64,000 bases of DNA from Mycolicibacterium aurum. Its GTDB lineage: Bacteria; Actinomycetota; Actinomycetes; Mycobacteriales; Mycobacteriaceae. Every line of letters starts with the position of its first letter. The stretch's first letter is position 1. The translations under genes and the position numbers were made by a program. The notes beneath the pieces are model-generated. The model saw only the letters and a program-made list of their open reading frames with translations, made no database searches and was not told the origin of the DNA. Where the stretch lies: contig LT549889.1 of NCBI GenBank assembly GCA_900078775.1, positions 124,001 through 188,000 on the forward strand. The letters run 5' to 3'. This document shows, piece after piece, positions 1 to 6,309 of the stretch.

Positions 1-77
1 CCGAGGCCACCGAAGGCCCGACGGCTGACGAGGCCACCGAGGCTCCCGCTGAGGAAGCCAAGTCTGACGACAAGTAG
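1..77 (+). CDS. rplQ: 50S ribosomal protein L17, C-terminal end (partial)
   Basis: The last 24 codons of a gene that enters from the left edge. The visible tail is acidic and Ala/Glu/Thr-rich (…EEAKSDDK) and ends with TAG at 75-77. Actinobacterial L17 proteins usually carry such an acidic C-terminal extension, and rplQ lies directly before truA in mycobacteria, so the call rests mainly on gene order. The globular part of the protein is outside the window. truA starts 7 bases downstream, so the two are probably cotranscribed. Confidence 0.75.
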   Translation, partial: EATEGPTADEATEAPAEEAKSDDK

Positions 78-84
78 TCATCCC

Positions 85-1014
85 ATGAACATGCCCGTCA
101 CCGATTCCGGTGGCGGGCATGTTCAGTTTCCCGTCGCTGCGCTCGCCCAGGGTCAATCTCCCGTCGCTGCGCTCGCCCAGGTCCGCTTACGCCTGGACGT
201 CGCCTACGACGGCACCGACTTCGCCGGCTGGGCCACCCAGGCCGGGCAGCGCACCGTCGCCGGCATGCTGGAGGAGGCCCTGTCCACGGTGTTCCGCACA
301 CCGGTGGTGCTGCGGGCCGCCGGGCGCACCGATGCCGGGGTGCACGCCACCGGCCAGGTGGCGCACGTCGACATCCCCGACGAGGCGCTGGCCCACGCCT
401 TCCCGCGGACCCCACGCCCGCCGGAGGAGCCCGAGTTCCTGCCGCTGGTGCGCCGGCTGGCCCGATTTGTGCCCGAGGACGCCCGGGTGCTGGCCATCCG
501 CCGGGCCCCGGCCGGTTTCGACGCCCGCTTCTCGGCGCTGCGCCGGCACTACGAATACCGGCTCAGCACAGCGCCGTACGGGGCCACCCCGCAGCAGGTT
601 CGGTTCGTCACCCCGTGGACACGGCCGCTGGACGTGGACGCGATGGCGGCCGCCTCGAAGCGGCTGATCGGCCTGCACGACTTCGCCGCCTTCTGCAAGC
701 ACCGCGACGGCGCCACCACCATCCGGGAGATGCAGCGACTGGACTGGGTGCGCGACGGTGACCGGATCACCGCGCACGTCAGCGCCGACGCCTTCTGCTG
801 GAACATGGTGCGCTCGTTGGTCGGGGCGCTGCTGGCGGTCGGGGAGGGGCGTCGGGACGCGGACTGGTGCGCGGCCCTGCTGGACGCGTCCAAACGGTCC
901 AGCGATTTCGCGGCGGCCCCGGCCCGCGGCCTCACGCTGGTCGGGGTGGACTACCCGGCCGACGCGGATCTCGCCGCGCGCACCGTGATCACCCGCGACC
1001 TGCGCACCCTCTGA
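85..1014 (+). CDS. truA: tRNA pseudouridine(38-40) synthase TruA
   Basis: Converts uridines 38, 39 and 40 of the tRNA anticodon arm to pseudouridine. The catalytic Asp is D83 in the GRTDAGVHA motif, and the family motifs [14 protein letters not shown] and [13 protein letters not shown] are present. Of the 309 residues, the first ~32 are not part of the fold: they are encoded by a hairpin and by two copies of a 30-base tandem unit (…PVAALAQ…PVAALAQ…), and the conserved enzyme begins near [10 protein letters not shown]. The only ATG codons in frame before the conserved region are at 85 and 91, and no GTG or TTG is available, so the odd N-terminus seems to be translated. The gene follows rplQ by 7 bases and converges on the cutinase gene at 1029. 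Confidence 0.93.
   Translation: MNMPVTDSGGGHVQFPVAALAQGQSPVAALAQVRLRLDVAYDGTDFAGWATQAGQRTVAGMLEEALSTVFRTPVVLRAAGRTDAGVHATGQVAHVDIPDEALAHAFPRTPRPPEEPEFLPLVRRLARFVPEDARVLAIRRAPAGFDARFSALRRHYEYRLSTAPYGATPQQVRFVTPWTRPLDVDAMAAASKRLIGLHDFAAFCKHRDGATTIREMQRLDWVRDGDRITAHVSADAFCWNMVRSLVGALLAVGEGRRDADWCAALLDASKRSSDFAAAPARGLTLVGVDYPADADLAARTVITRDLRTL
86..125 (+). terminator. Strong hairpin between rplQ and truA, overlapping the truA start codons
   Basis: Bases 86-103 and 108-125 pair as an 18-bp stem with a single T/G mismatch (a G-U wobble in RNA) around a four-base loop. It looks like the terminator of the ribosomal operon, but no U run follows (AGTTTCCC). Only one complete in-frame ATG (91) lies within the stem and the other (85) straddles its edge, so the hairpin could both limit read-through and hide the truA start. 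Confidence 0.6.
129..181 (+). repeat. Two tandem copies of a 23-nt element (30-bp period) in the 5' end of truA
   Basis: Bases 129-151 and 159-181 are the same 23-mer (core CCCGTCGCTGCGCTCGCCC) with a 30-bp period, so the reading frame is kept and the peptide PVAALAQ is duplicated. A near-identical copy (one change in the shared 23 bases) lies at 29603-29625 inside a tetR gene, which shows that this is a dispersed element and not just local slippage. Confidence 0.8.
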
Positions 1015-1028
1015 ACCGGGCGGCGCCG

Positions 1029-1718
1029 CTAGATGCGCGGTGCCACGAAGTCGGCGGCCTGGTTGACCATGCCGGCGCTGATGTAGGCCGGGGCCAGATG
1101 ATCGGCCCAGTAGTCCTGCCAGTTCTCCGGATCGGTGGGGTTGCAGATCGGGTCGTCACCGTGGCACAGCTCGATGGTGCGTCCCTGATACAGCGGATTG
1201 AAGTTCGCGATCGGGCCCACCCACGCGATTCCGTTGCCGAACAAGGCAACCGCGGCGATCTTCTGGTCGGCGCCGGGCGGCAGCGGCCGCTTGAAGCCGA
1301 AGGCGGCGAACGGCACGGCCAGCACGACGTCGGTGACGGCCGCGCCGAGCGAGTAGCCGCCCAGCACCAGCCGGGTGCCGGGGCAGTTGTCCATCATGTA
1401 CTGCACCCGGCCGCTCATGTCATTGGCGCCGATATCGATCTCGGTGTCCGCGGGGTAGCGCACCGCGTACAGCGCGACGTTCTTGCCCGTCTTGGAGCGC
1501 AGTGCGCTGACCAGAGCGTTACCGATCTGCCCGGGGCCCGCGGACTCGTTGCGGCCGCGCGCGAAGATCAGCTCGGCGTCGGGGCAGGAGACCGCTCCCG
1601 CCGCCGGTAGCAGCGCGGGCGTGGTCACTGTGGATGTGGTCAGGGCGGCCAGCACGATCAGTACTGCAGATGCCAGCGAGGTGAACCGGCGGCCCCGACT
1701 CCTCGACGTCAAGATCAC
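1029..1718 (-). CDS. Secreted cutinase-family serine esterase (GYSLG type)
   Basis: A predicted exported esterase of 229 residues. An N-terminal Arg-rich segment and a hydrophobic stretch (about residues 13-40) form a signal peptide. The cutinase core follows: C45/C112 disulfide cysteines, the nucleophile S123 in GGYSLGA, the acid in DDPIC and a late His in ADHLAP. Substrates of this family are acyl esters of lipids or polyesters. The residue after the Ser is Leu where cutinases usually have Gln. It is the last of four tandem cutinase genes; the start is GTG. In M. tuberculosis cut3/cut4 occupy the corresponding place near truA and ESX-4. Confidence 0.85.
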   Translation of the reverse strand: MILTSRSRGRRFTSLASAVLIVLAALTTSTVTTPALLPAAGAVSCPDAELIFARGRNESAGPGQIGNALVSALRSKTGKNVALYAVRYPADTEIDIGANDMSGRVQYMMDNCPGTRLVLGGYSLGAAVTDVVLAVPFAAFGFKRPLPPGADQKIAAVALFGNGIAWVGPIANFNPLYQGRTIELCHGDDPICNPTDPENWQDYWADHLAPAYISAGMVNQAADFVAPRI

Positions 1719-1783
1719 CGCACCGATTGTAGCCGCCGGAATTGACGGCTATGTTGCGAAGTTTCGCTTTCCGAGGGCCGTGA

Positions 1784-2488
1784 TCACCGCACCCGGGCGG
1801 CGGCGAACTCCGCGCCCTGCTCGATGAACCCACCGCCGATGTAGCCGTCCTGCAGATGGTTCTGCCAGTCGCTGGCCAGCTCGGCGATACTCGCCGGCCG
1901 GGCGTTGGAGCACACCGGGTCGGTGCCGTTGCACAGGTCGATGGTGCGGTCCCGGTAGACCGGGGAGATGCCGTCGACCCCCAGCCGGTTCGAGAAATTG
2001 CCGACCAGCACGACCGCGGCGACGTGGGCGTCCATGCCGGGCGGCAACGGCCGGTTGAAACCGAACCCCTTCTGGGTGGCCGAGAGCGCCATAACCGCGG
2101 CCGCGGCGCCCAGCGAGTAGCCACCGACGATCAACCGGGTGTTCGGGCAGACGTCGGCCATGTACTGGATGCGGTTGCTGATGTCGTTGGCGCCGCGGGC
2201 GAACTCGTTGTTGGCCGCGTAGTTGACGCCGTAGACGCCGACCGGCTGGGGCAGCCGCGCGTTCAGGGCGCCGACGAGGGCGTCACCGAGGCGCCCGACG
2301 CCCGGTTGCTCGTTACGGCCGCGCGCGAAGATCAATTCGACCGGTGCGCACGGCTCCGCGGAGGCGGTGGCCAGCTGACCGGTTGCGGGGGTGCTGACCG
2401 AGGCGATGAAGCCACCGACCGCCACCGCTGCGGCGGTGAGGACGGTGCCGATCTTGGTGCGGCGCTTTGCTGACGTTCGGGTGAACAC
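1784..2488 (-). CDS. Secreted cutinase-family serine esterase (GYSLG type)
   Basis: A 234-residue member of the tandem cutinase set. A basic N-terminus and a hydrophobic segment (about residues 13-38) indicate export. C47 and C114 probably form the first disulfide; S125 in GGYSLGA is the nucleophile, the acid is in GTDPVC and the His in WQNHLQ. Like the gene at 1029 it has Leu after the catalytic Ser and a similar C-terminal end (…DGYIGGGFIEQGAEF), so these two look like a duplicated pair distinct from the other two copies. It starts with GTG, and 65 bases separate its stop from the next cutinase gene. Confidence 0.85.
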   Translation of the reverse strand: MFTRTSAKRRTKIGTVLTAAAVAVGGFIASVSTPATGQLATASAEPCAPVELIFARGRNEQPGVGRLGDALVGALNARLPQPVGVYGVNYAANNEFARGANDISNRIQYMADVCPNTRLIVGGYSLGAAAAVMALSATQKGFGFNRPLPPGMDAHVAAVVLVGNFSNRLGVDGISPVYRDRTIDLCNGTDPVCSNARPASIAELASDWQNHLQDGYIGGGFIEQGAEFAAARVR

Positions 2489-2509
2489 CGAACCGAGTGT
2501 ACGGCGCGT

Positions 2510-3157
2510 TCAGAGTAGGCCGGCGACGAATCCGGCCGCCTGCTCCACCGGGCCGCCGTCGTAGGCGCGATGGGCGCCGACGCTGTCGCCGTTGGTGCAC
2601 ACCGGGTCGCCGGGATTGCACAGGTCGACGGCGCGCCCGCCCCAGACCGGGCTGGCCGTCAGGGGGAGCCCGACCTTGGCCGACGGGTTACCGAACACCG
2701 CCAGCGCCGCGACATGCTCGGGGGTGTTCGGCGGCAGTGGGGCGTTGAAGCCGATGGCCGGCACCGGGACCGCGGCGATGACATCCATCACCGCCGCACC
2801 CTGGGAGTATCCGCCCAGCACCACGCGGGTGCCGGGGCAGTTGTTCATCAGCCACTGGACCCGGGCGCTGGCGTCGTTCGCGCCGTTGGCGGCGGCCAGA
2901 AAGTCGTAGCTGGCCGGGTAGTTCACCGCGTAGGCGCTCACCGACCGCCCGCCCACCTTGCTGCGGAGCGACTCGACGAAGGCGTTACCGATCCGGCCGA
3001 GTCCGGGGGCCTCGTTCGTTCCGCGGGCGAACACCACCTCGATATCGGAGCAGTCGGCGGCCTGGGCGGGGGGCGCCGGTGTCAGGACGGCACCACCGAG
3101 TGCGGTGCCGGCGGCTGCGGCCAACAGGGTGCAATGGCGTACCAGGCGAGTGATCAC
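2510..3157 (-). CDS. Secreted cutinase-family serine esterase (GYSQG type)
   Basis: A 215-residue cutinase. The signal segment (about residues 8-33, ending PAQA-A) is followed by the mature start at C36. The nucleophile is S118 in GGYSQGA, with the canonical Gln after Ser (oxyanion-hole side). The acid is in GDPVC, the His in GAHRAY, and the usual C-terminal QAAGFVAG is present. It starts with GTG and lies 21 bases upstream of the next cutinase gene in the direction of transcription. Expected to act outside the cell on lipid esters. Confidence 0.87.
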   Translation of the reverse strand: MITRLVRHCTLLAAAAGTALGGAVLTPAPPAQAADCSDIEVVFARGTNEAPGLGRIGNAFVESLRSKVGGRSVSAYAVNYPASYDFLAAANGANDASARVQWLMNNCPGTRVVLGGYSQGAAVMDVIAAVPVPAIGFNAPLPPNTPEHVAALAVFGNPSAKVGLPLTASPVWGGRAVDLCNPGDPVCTNGDSVGAHRAYDGGPVEQAAGFVAGLL

Positions 3158-3207
3158 GTCACACTTTAACGCGAAGCCGGGCTAATTATTTCCCCGCGAC
3201 GGATCGG

Positions 3208-3891
3208 TCAGACCCGTCCCGCGATGAAACCGGCGGCCTGCGGAACGTACATCGACGACTCGTACTTGGTGTGCGCGAACGGGTTGCGCCCGCGTGAGCA
3301 GATCGGGTCGCCGTCGGCGCACAGGTCGATGCCGCGGCCGGCCAGCGGGCCGCCCGCCGCCGTCAGCGGATGACCGAACTTGGCGCCGGCGTTGCCGAAC
3401 ACCGCCATCGCGGCGACGTTCCCGGTGAGGTTGCCGGGCAGCGGCGGTGCCGAACCGATGTCGCCGATCCGGTCGCCGACCGGTGGCAGCCCGGCCAGCA
3501 TGCTGACGATGGCCGCGCCCTGCGAGTACCCGCCGAGCACCACGCGGGTGTTCGGGCAGTTGTCGGCCAGCCAGGCGATGCGCCCGGTGGCGTCGAAGGC
3601 GCCGTCGGCGGCGCGGAAGAAGTCGTAGGTGGCCGGATAGTTGATCCCGTAGGTGCTCAGGGTGCGGCCCCCGAGCTGCGGGCGCAACGACTCGGCCAGC
3701 GCGAAGCCGACCCGGCCGATGCCGGGCGGCTCGCTGGTACCGCGGGCGAAGATCAGCTCGACGTCCGAGCACGGTGCGGCGGAAGCCACCGGAGCCGGGC
3801 CGACGAGCATGGCGAGTGCGGTAACCAGTGTGGAACCCAGCGCGGCCGACCGGGCCGCCATCGTGCGCAGCTTCACGATCAACATCTTCAC
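3208..3891 (-). CDS. Secreted cutinase-family serine esterase (GYSQG type)
   Basis: A 227-residue cutinase, first of the four in transcription order. The signal peptide covers roughly residues 10-38 (ends VASA-AP) and the mature protein begins at C41. The nucleophile is S123 in GGYSQGA, the acid is in GDPIC, and the His is in NPFAHTKY followed by PQAAGFIAG. It is a close relative of the gene at 2510. The start is GTG at 3891 or ATG at 3885; no strong ribosome binding site is visible. Only 9 bases separate it from the stop of the upstream EamA exporter, so they are probably cotranscribed. Confidence 0.87.
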   Translation of the reverse strand: MKMLIVKLRTMAARSAALGSTLVTALAMLVGPAPVASAAPCSDVELIFARGTSEPPGIGRVGFALAESLRPQLGGRTLSTYGINYPATYDFFRAADGAFDATGRIAWLADNCPNTRVVLGGYSQGAAIVSMLAGLPPVGDRIGDIGSAPPLPGNLTGNVAAMAVFGNAGAKFGHPLTAAGGPLAGRGIDLCADGDPICSRGRNPFAHTKYESSMYVPQAAGFIAGRV

Positions 3892-3900
3892 ATCAATCGG

Positions 3901-4908
3901 TTAGCTGCGGCTAATCGGTTCCTCCGGGGCCGGTTGGACCGGCGGGACGTCCGGCCAATTGGCCTGCGCGACCTGGTCGCTGCGGTCACCCCGGCGGGCC
4001 AGCGCGAGACCGATCAGCACCACCGCACCGCCGATGGTCTGGGTGACGGTGATCGCCTCACCCACCAGTACCCACGCGGTGAGCACCGCGAACAGCACCT
4101 CGGACAGACCCACCAGGGAGGCGAACCGGGGGCGCAGCCGGGCCACGCCCATGATGCCCAGGGTGTAGGCCAGCGCGGTCGGGATGAGGCCCAGCGCGAT
4201 GACGGGGACGAACCACGGCAGCGTCAGGCCGGCGACCACGGTGTCCTGGGCGCTGAACCTCATCGGCAGCGCGCCGGAGGCGCCGAGGGCGGCGACCGCG
4301 ACGGCGCCCACCAGCAGACCGCCCGCGGCCAGCGTGATCGGGCTCAGGCCGGTGTCGGCGCTGGCCTTCTCCGACATCATGAAGTAGCAGGCCGCGCAGA
4401 CTGCGGCGGCCAGTCCCCACAGCACGCCGATCGTGTTCACCTGGGCGCCGGCGAAGACGTCGAGCACCAGCATGATGCCGACGACGGCGAGCGCGACGCC
4501 ACCGAGGGTGAGATTGCCGGGCCGGCGCCGGGTGCTGGCCCACAGCCAGCCGACGACCAGGACGGGCGCGGTGTATTCGAGCAGCAGTGCCACACCGACC
4601 GAGAGGTGTGACACGGCGTTGTAGTAGCACAGCTGGGCGCCGGCGATCGGGATCACGCCGTAGGCGAGGACGGTGCGGCGGTGACGCAGCGCCTCGTGCA
4701 CCCAGCCGGGCCGGGCGAAGCTGGCGAAGGCCGCCATGGCCAGGGCGCCACCGGCCAGGCGGGCGGTCACGGCCGCGGTCGGCGACCAGCCGGCATCCAT
4801 GAGCGCCCTCGCCAACGGCCCGGACAGGCCGAAGGCGAACGCGGATGTGACCGCGAACAGCAGTCCGACCTGGAATTGGGTCGTGGACCGCGCGTCGGGC
4901 AGCGTCAT
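3901..4908 (-). CDS. EamA-family (DMT superfamily) metabolite exporter
   Basis: About 335 residues, almost entirely hydrophobic with Gly/Ala-rich segments that fit ten transmembrane helices in two EamA repeats (first starting near VTSAFAFGLSGPLARALM, second near LWGLAAAVCAACYFMMSE). Family members export amino acids or other small metabolites; the substrate cannot be read. I chose ATG 4908 because GAGGTG lies 6 bases upstream; a longer open frame to 4974 crosses the operator-like repeat. It is divergent from the CGNR regulator gene and immediately upstream of the cutinase genes. Confidence 0.82.
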   Translation of the reverse strand: MTLPDARSTTQFQVGLLFAVTSAFAFGLSGPLARALMDAGWSPTAAVTARLAGGALAMAAFASFARPGWVHEALRHRRTVLAYGVIPIAGAQLCYYNAVSHLSVGVALLLEYTAPVLVVGWLWASTRRRPGNLTLGGVALAVVGIMLVLDVFAGAQVNTIGVLWGLAAAVCAACYFMMSEKASADTGLSPITLAAGGLLVGAVAVAALGASGALPMRFSAQDTVVAGLTLPWFVPVIALGLIPTALAYTLGIMGVARLRPRFASLVGLSEVLFAVLTAWVLVGEAITVTQTIGGAVVLIGLALARRGDRSDQVAQANWPDVPPVQPAPEEPISRS

Positions 4909-4926
4909 CGAGCACCTCAAGATGTA

Positions 4927-4950
4927 ATGAGTAAAGTGTGTATTGCTCAT
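4927..4950. promoter_or_regulatory. Imperfect palindrome in a divergent intergenic region (operator candidate)
   Basis: ATGAGTAA at 4927-4934 and TTGCTCAT at 4943-4950 are inverted repeats with one mismatch and an 8-base spacer. The site lies between the EamA start (4908) and the CGNR-protein start (4982), in the place expected for an operator. The CGNR protein itself is the obvious candidate to bind it. Confidence 0.45.
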
Positions 4951-4981
4951 GACGGTATCGGCGACGGGAGTCATGCGTCAA

Positions 4982-5554
4982 ATGATTTTTACTTATGACA
5001 CGGAGCTCACACTTCGTGCGGCGTGCGTGCTGGTCAACAGCAACCGCGGGGCATCCAGCGCGCCCGACGCCGAGACCGATACCGTCGGGGACATCGCGGG
5101 CCTGGACGCCTATCTGGCCGAGTTCGGCTGGACCGGCCGCCGCGACGGGGACGCCGCCGAACTCGCCGAGGTCCACCGGCTGCGCGAGCGCATCGGCCGG
5201 ATCTGGGCCGTCGCCGACGACGAGGAACGCACCGTCGGGCAGGTGAATGCGCTGCTGTCCGACACCAAGGCCTCGCCCTGGCTCACCCGGCACGCCGAGA
5301 TGCCGGAGTGGCATCTACACCTGGCCTCGATCCACGATCCGCTGGCCCAGCGGATGGGCGCCGAGATGGCCATGGCCCTGGCCGACCTCATCCGCGGCGG
5401 CGAGCTACGCCGGCTCAAGACCTGCGCGGCCCCGGACTGTGCGGCCGTGCTGTTCGACGTGTCCCGCAACCGGTCGAAGATCTTCTGCGACACCGGCAAC
5501 TGCGGGAACCGTCAGCATGTGGCCGCTTATCGGGAGAGGTTGAAGGACGGCTGA
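4982..5554 (+). CDS. ABATE/CGNR zinc-finger putative transcriptional regulator
   Basis: About 190 residues from ATG 4982. The N-terminal part (TYDTELTLRAACVLVNS) fits the ABATE (DUF1470) domain. The C-terminal CGNR zinc finger is clear: CAAPDC, then FCDTGNCGNRQHVAAYR. Such proteins are putative stress-related transcription regulators in actinobacteria. ATG 4982 has GGGAG 11 bases upstream; ATG 4949 and 4973 are in-frame alternatives. It is divergent from the EamA exporter gene and probably regulates it. Its last 28 bases overlap the 3' end of the Pro/Thr-rich gene on the other strand. Confidence 0.8.
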   Translation: MIFTYDTELTLRAACVLVNSNRGASSAPDAETDTVGDIAGLDAYLAEFGWTGRRDGDAAELAEVHRLRERIGRIWAVADDEERTVGQVNALLSDTKASPWLTRHAEMPEWHLHLASIHDPLAQRMGAEMAMALADLIRGGELRRLKTCAAPDCAAVLFDVSRNRSKIFCDTGNCGNRQHVAAYRERLKDG

Positions 5555-6309
5555 ATCAACTCCAGGGCCGAATGGTGTGCCACGTCCGGGTTGAACGGTG
5601 CCACCCGCTCCAGCTTGTCCGGAGCGGTCACGCCGGTCCGTGATCCGTCGTCCTGGTCCTCGGACGGGCCGGTCTGCTGGGTCTGCTCCTCGTCGGTGGG
5701 CGGTTGGTATCCGGCCTTCGAGGCCGTGGTCGAGGATGTCGGCGATGCGGTCCCGGAGCCGGCCTGCCACCACGGTGTCGTCGGGCTCGATGCGGGTTGT
5801 GCCGCAGCCGAGTACAAGGACTTCGGCGCCGACACGACGTAACCCTCCTGAACCGTCGCGGTGGACTCGGGCGGGTAGGCCGACCCCACCCGCAGCATCC
5901 GTTCGGTCGGTGCCGGCGCCGGGGTCACCACCACCTGCTCGGTGGGCGGGGTCCCCTCGGTCGGGGCGGGTGTGGACGGAACCGGGGCGGTTCGCATCGA
6001 GGTCTCCAGATAATGGCGCCAGGCCTGCAGGGTGTCGAGTAGCTGCTGAATGTAGTCCGGTGACGGCGTCGCCGGGGCCGTGGCGGGATACGAGGCCGGA
6101 TGGGTAGGTGGCATCACAGTGGTCGGCAGCGGTGGCAGCGCGGGCGGCGCCATCGGACTGGGCGGCACCGGCACCGTGGGCAGGCCAGGGAACGCCATGC
6201 CGGGGACCGTCACGGCGGGGACGGTCGCCGCGCCCGCCAGCTGTTCCAGATACTGGCGCCAGGCCTGCAGATAGGCCAACAGGTTCGGGTCGAACTGTGG
6301 TGTCGTCAT
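5527..6309 (-). CDS. Pro/Thr-rich disordered protein with two short amphipathic helices (scaffold or cargo-adaptor candidate)
   Basis: 260 residues, no recognised domain. Two near-identical helical motifs, LLAYLQAWRQYLE (10-22) and LLDTLQAWRHYLE (90-102), are joined by a Pro/Val/Ala linker (~28-84). A long Pro/Thr/Ser/Ala/Glu-rich tail (~105-240) follows, and the end is a short more ordered segment (SALELIQPSFNLSR). There is no signal peptide. Repeated short helices on a disordered chain are typical of proteins that link several partners, such as compartment scaffolds; that role is inference. ATG 6309 has GGAGG 6 bases upstream and overlaps the stop of the FAD-enzyme gene (ATGA). Last gene of the operon. 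Confidence 0.72.
   Translation of the reverse strand: MTTPQFDPNLLAYLQAWRQYLEQLAGAATVPAVTVPGMAFPGLPTVPVPPSPMAPPALPPLPTTVMPPTHPASYPATAPATPSPDYIQQLLDTLQAWRHYLETSMRTAPVPSTPAPTEGTPPTEQVVVTPAPAPTERMLRVGSAYPPESTATVQEGYVVSAPKSLYSAAAQPASSPTTPWWQAGSGTASPTSSTTASKAGYQPPTDEEQTQQTGPSEDQDDGSRTGVTAPDKLERVAPFNPDVAHHSALELIQPSFNLSR
6006..6030 (-). repeat. 25-bp direct repeat, copy 1 (encodes the helix motif LQAWRHYLE)
   Basis: Bases 6006-6030 and 6246-6270 differ at one position in 25 and lie exactly 240 bp (80 codons) apart. They encode the duplicated helix in the Pro/Thr-rich protein. Near-identity of the DNA suggests a recent duplication or gene conversion that keeps the motif. Confidence 0.8.
6246..6270 (-). 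repeat. 25-bp direct repeat, copy 2 (encodes the helix motif LQAWRQYLE)
   Basis: Partner of the copy at 6006-6030; one mismatch in 25 bases and the same reading frame. It encodes the N-terminal helix of the Pro/Thr-rich protein. Confidence 0.8.

Noticed and set aside
129..181. A CRISPR-like repeat
   Set aside because: Only two copies, 7-base spacing, lying in a coding region; the third copy is 29 kb away. No cas genes were seen.
181..200. truA start at the beginning of the conserved domain
   Set aside because: No ATG, GTG or TTG occurs in frame between base 91 and the conserved sequence, so the repeat-encoded N-terminus has to be accepted unless a rarer start codon is used.
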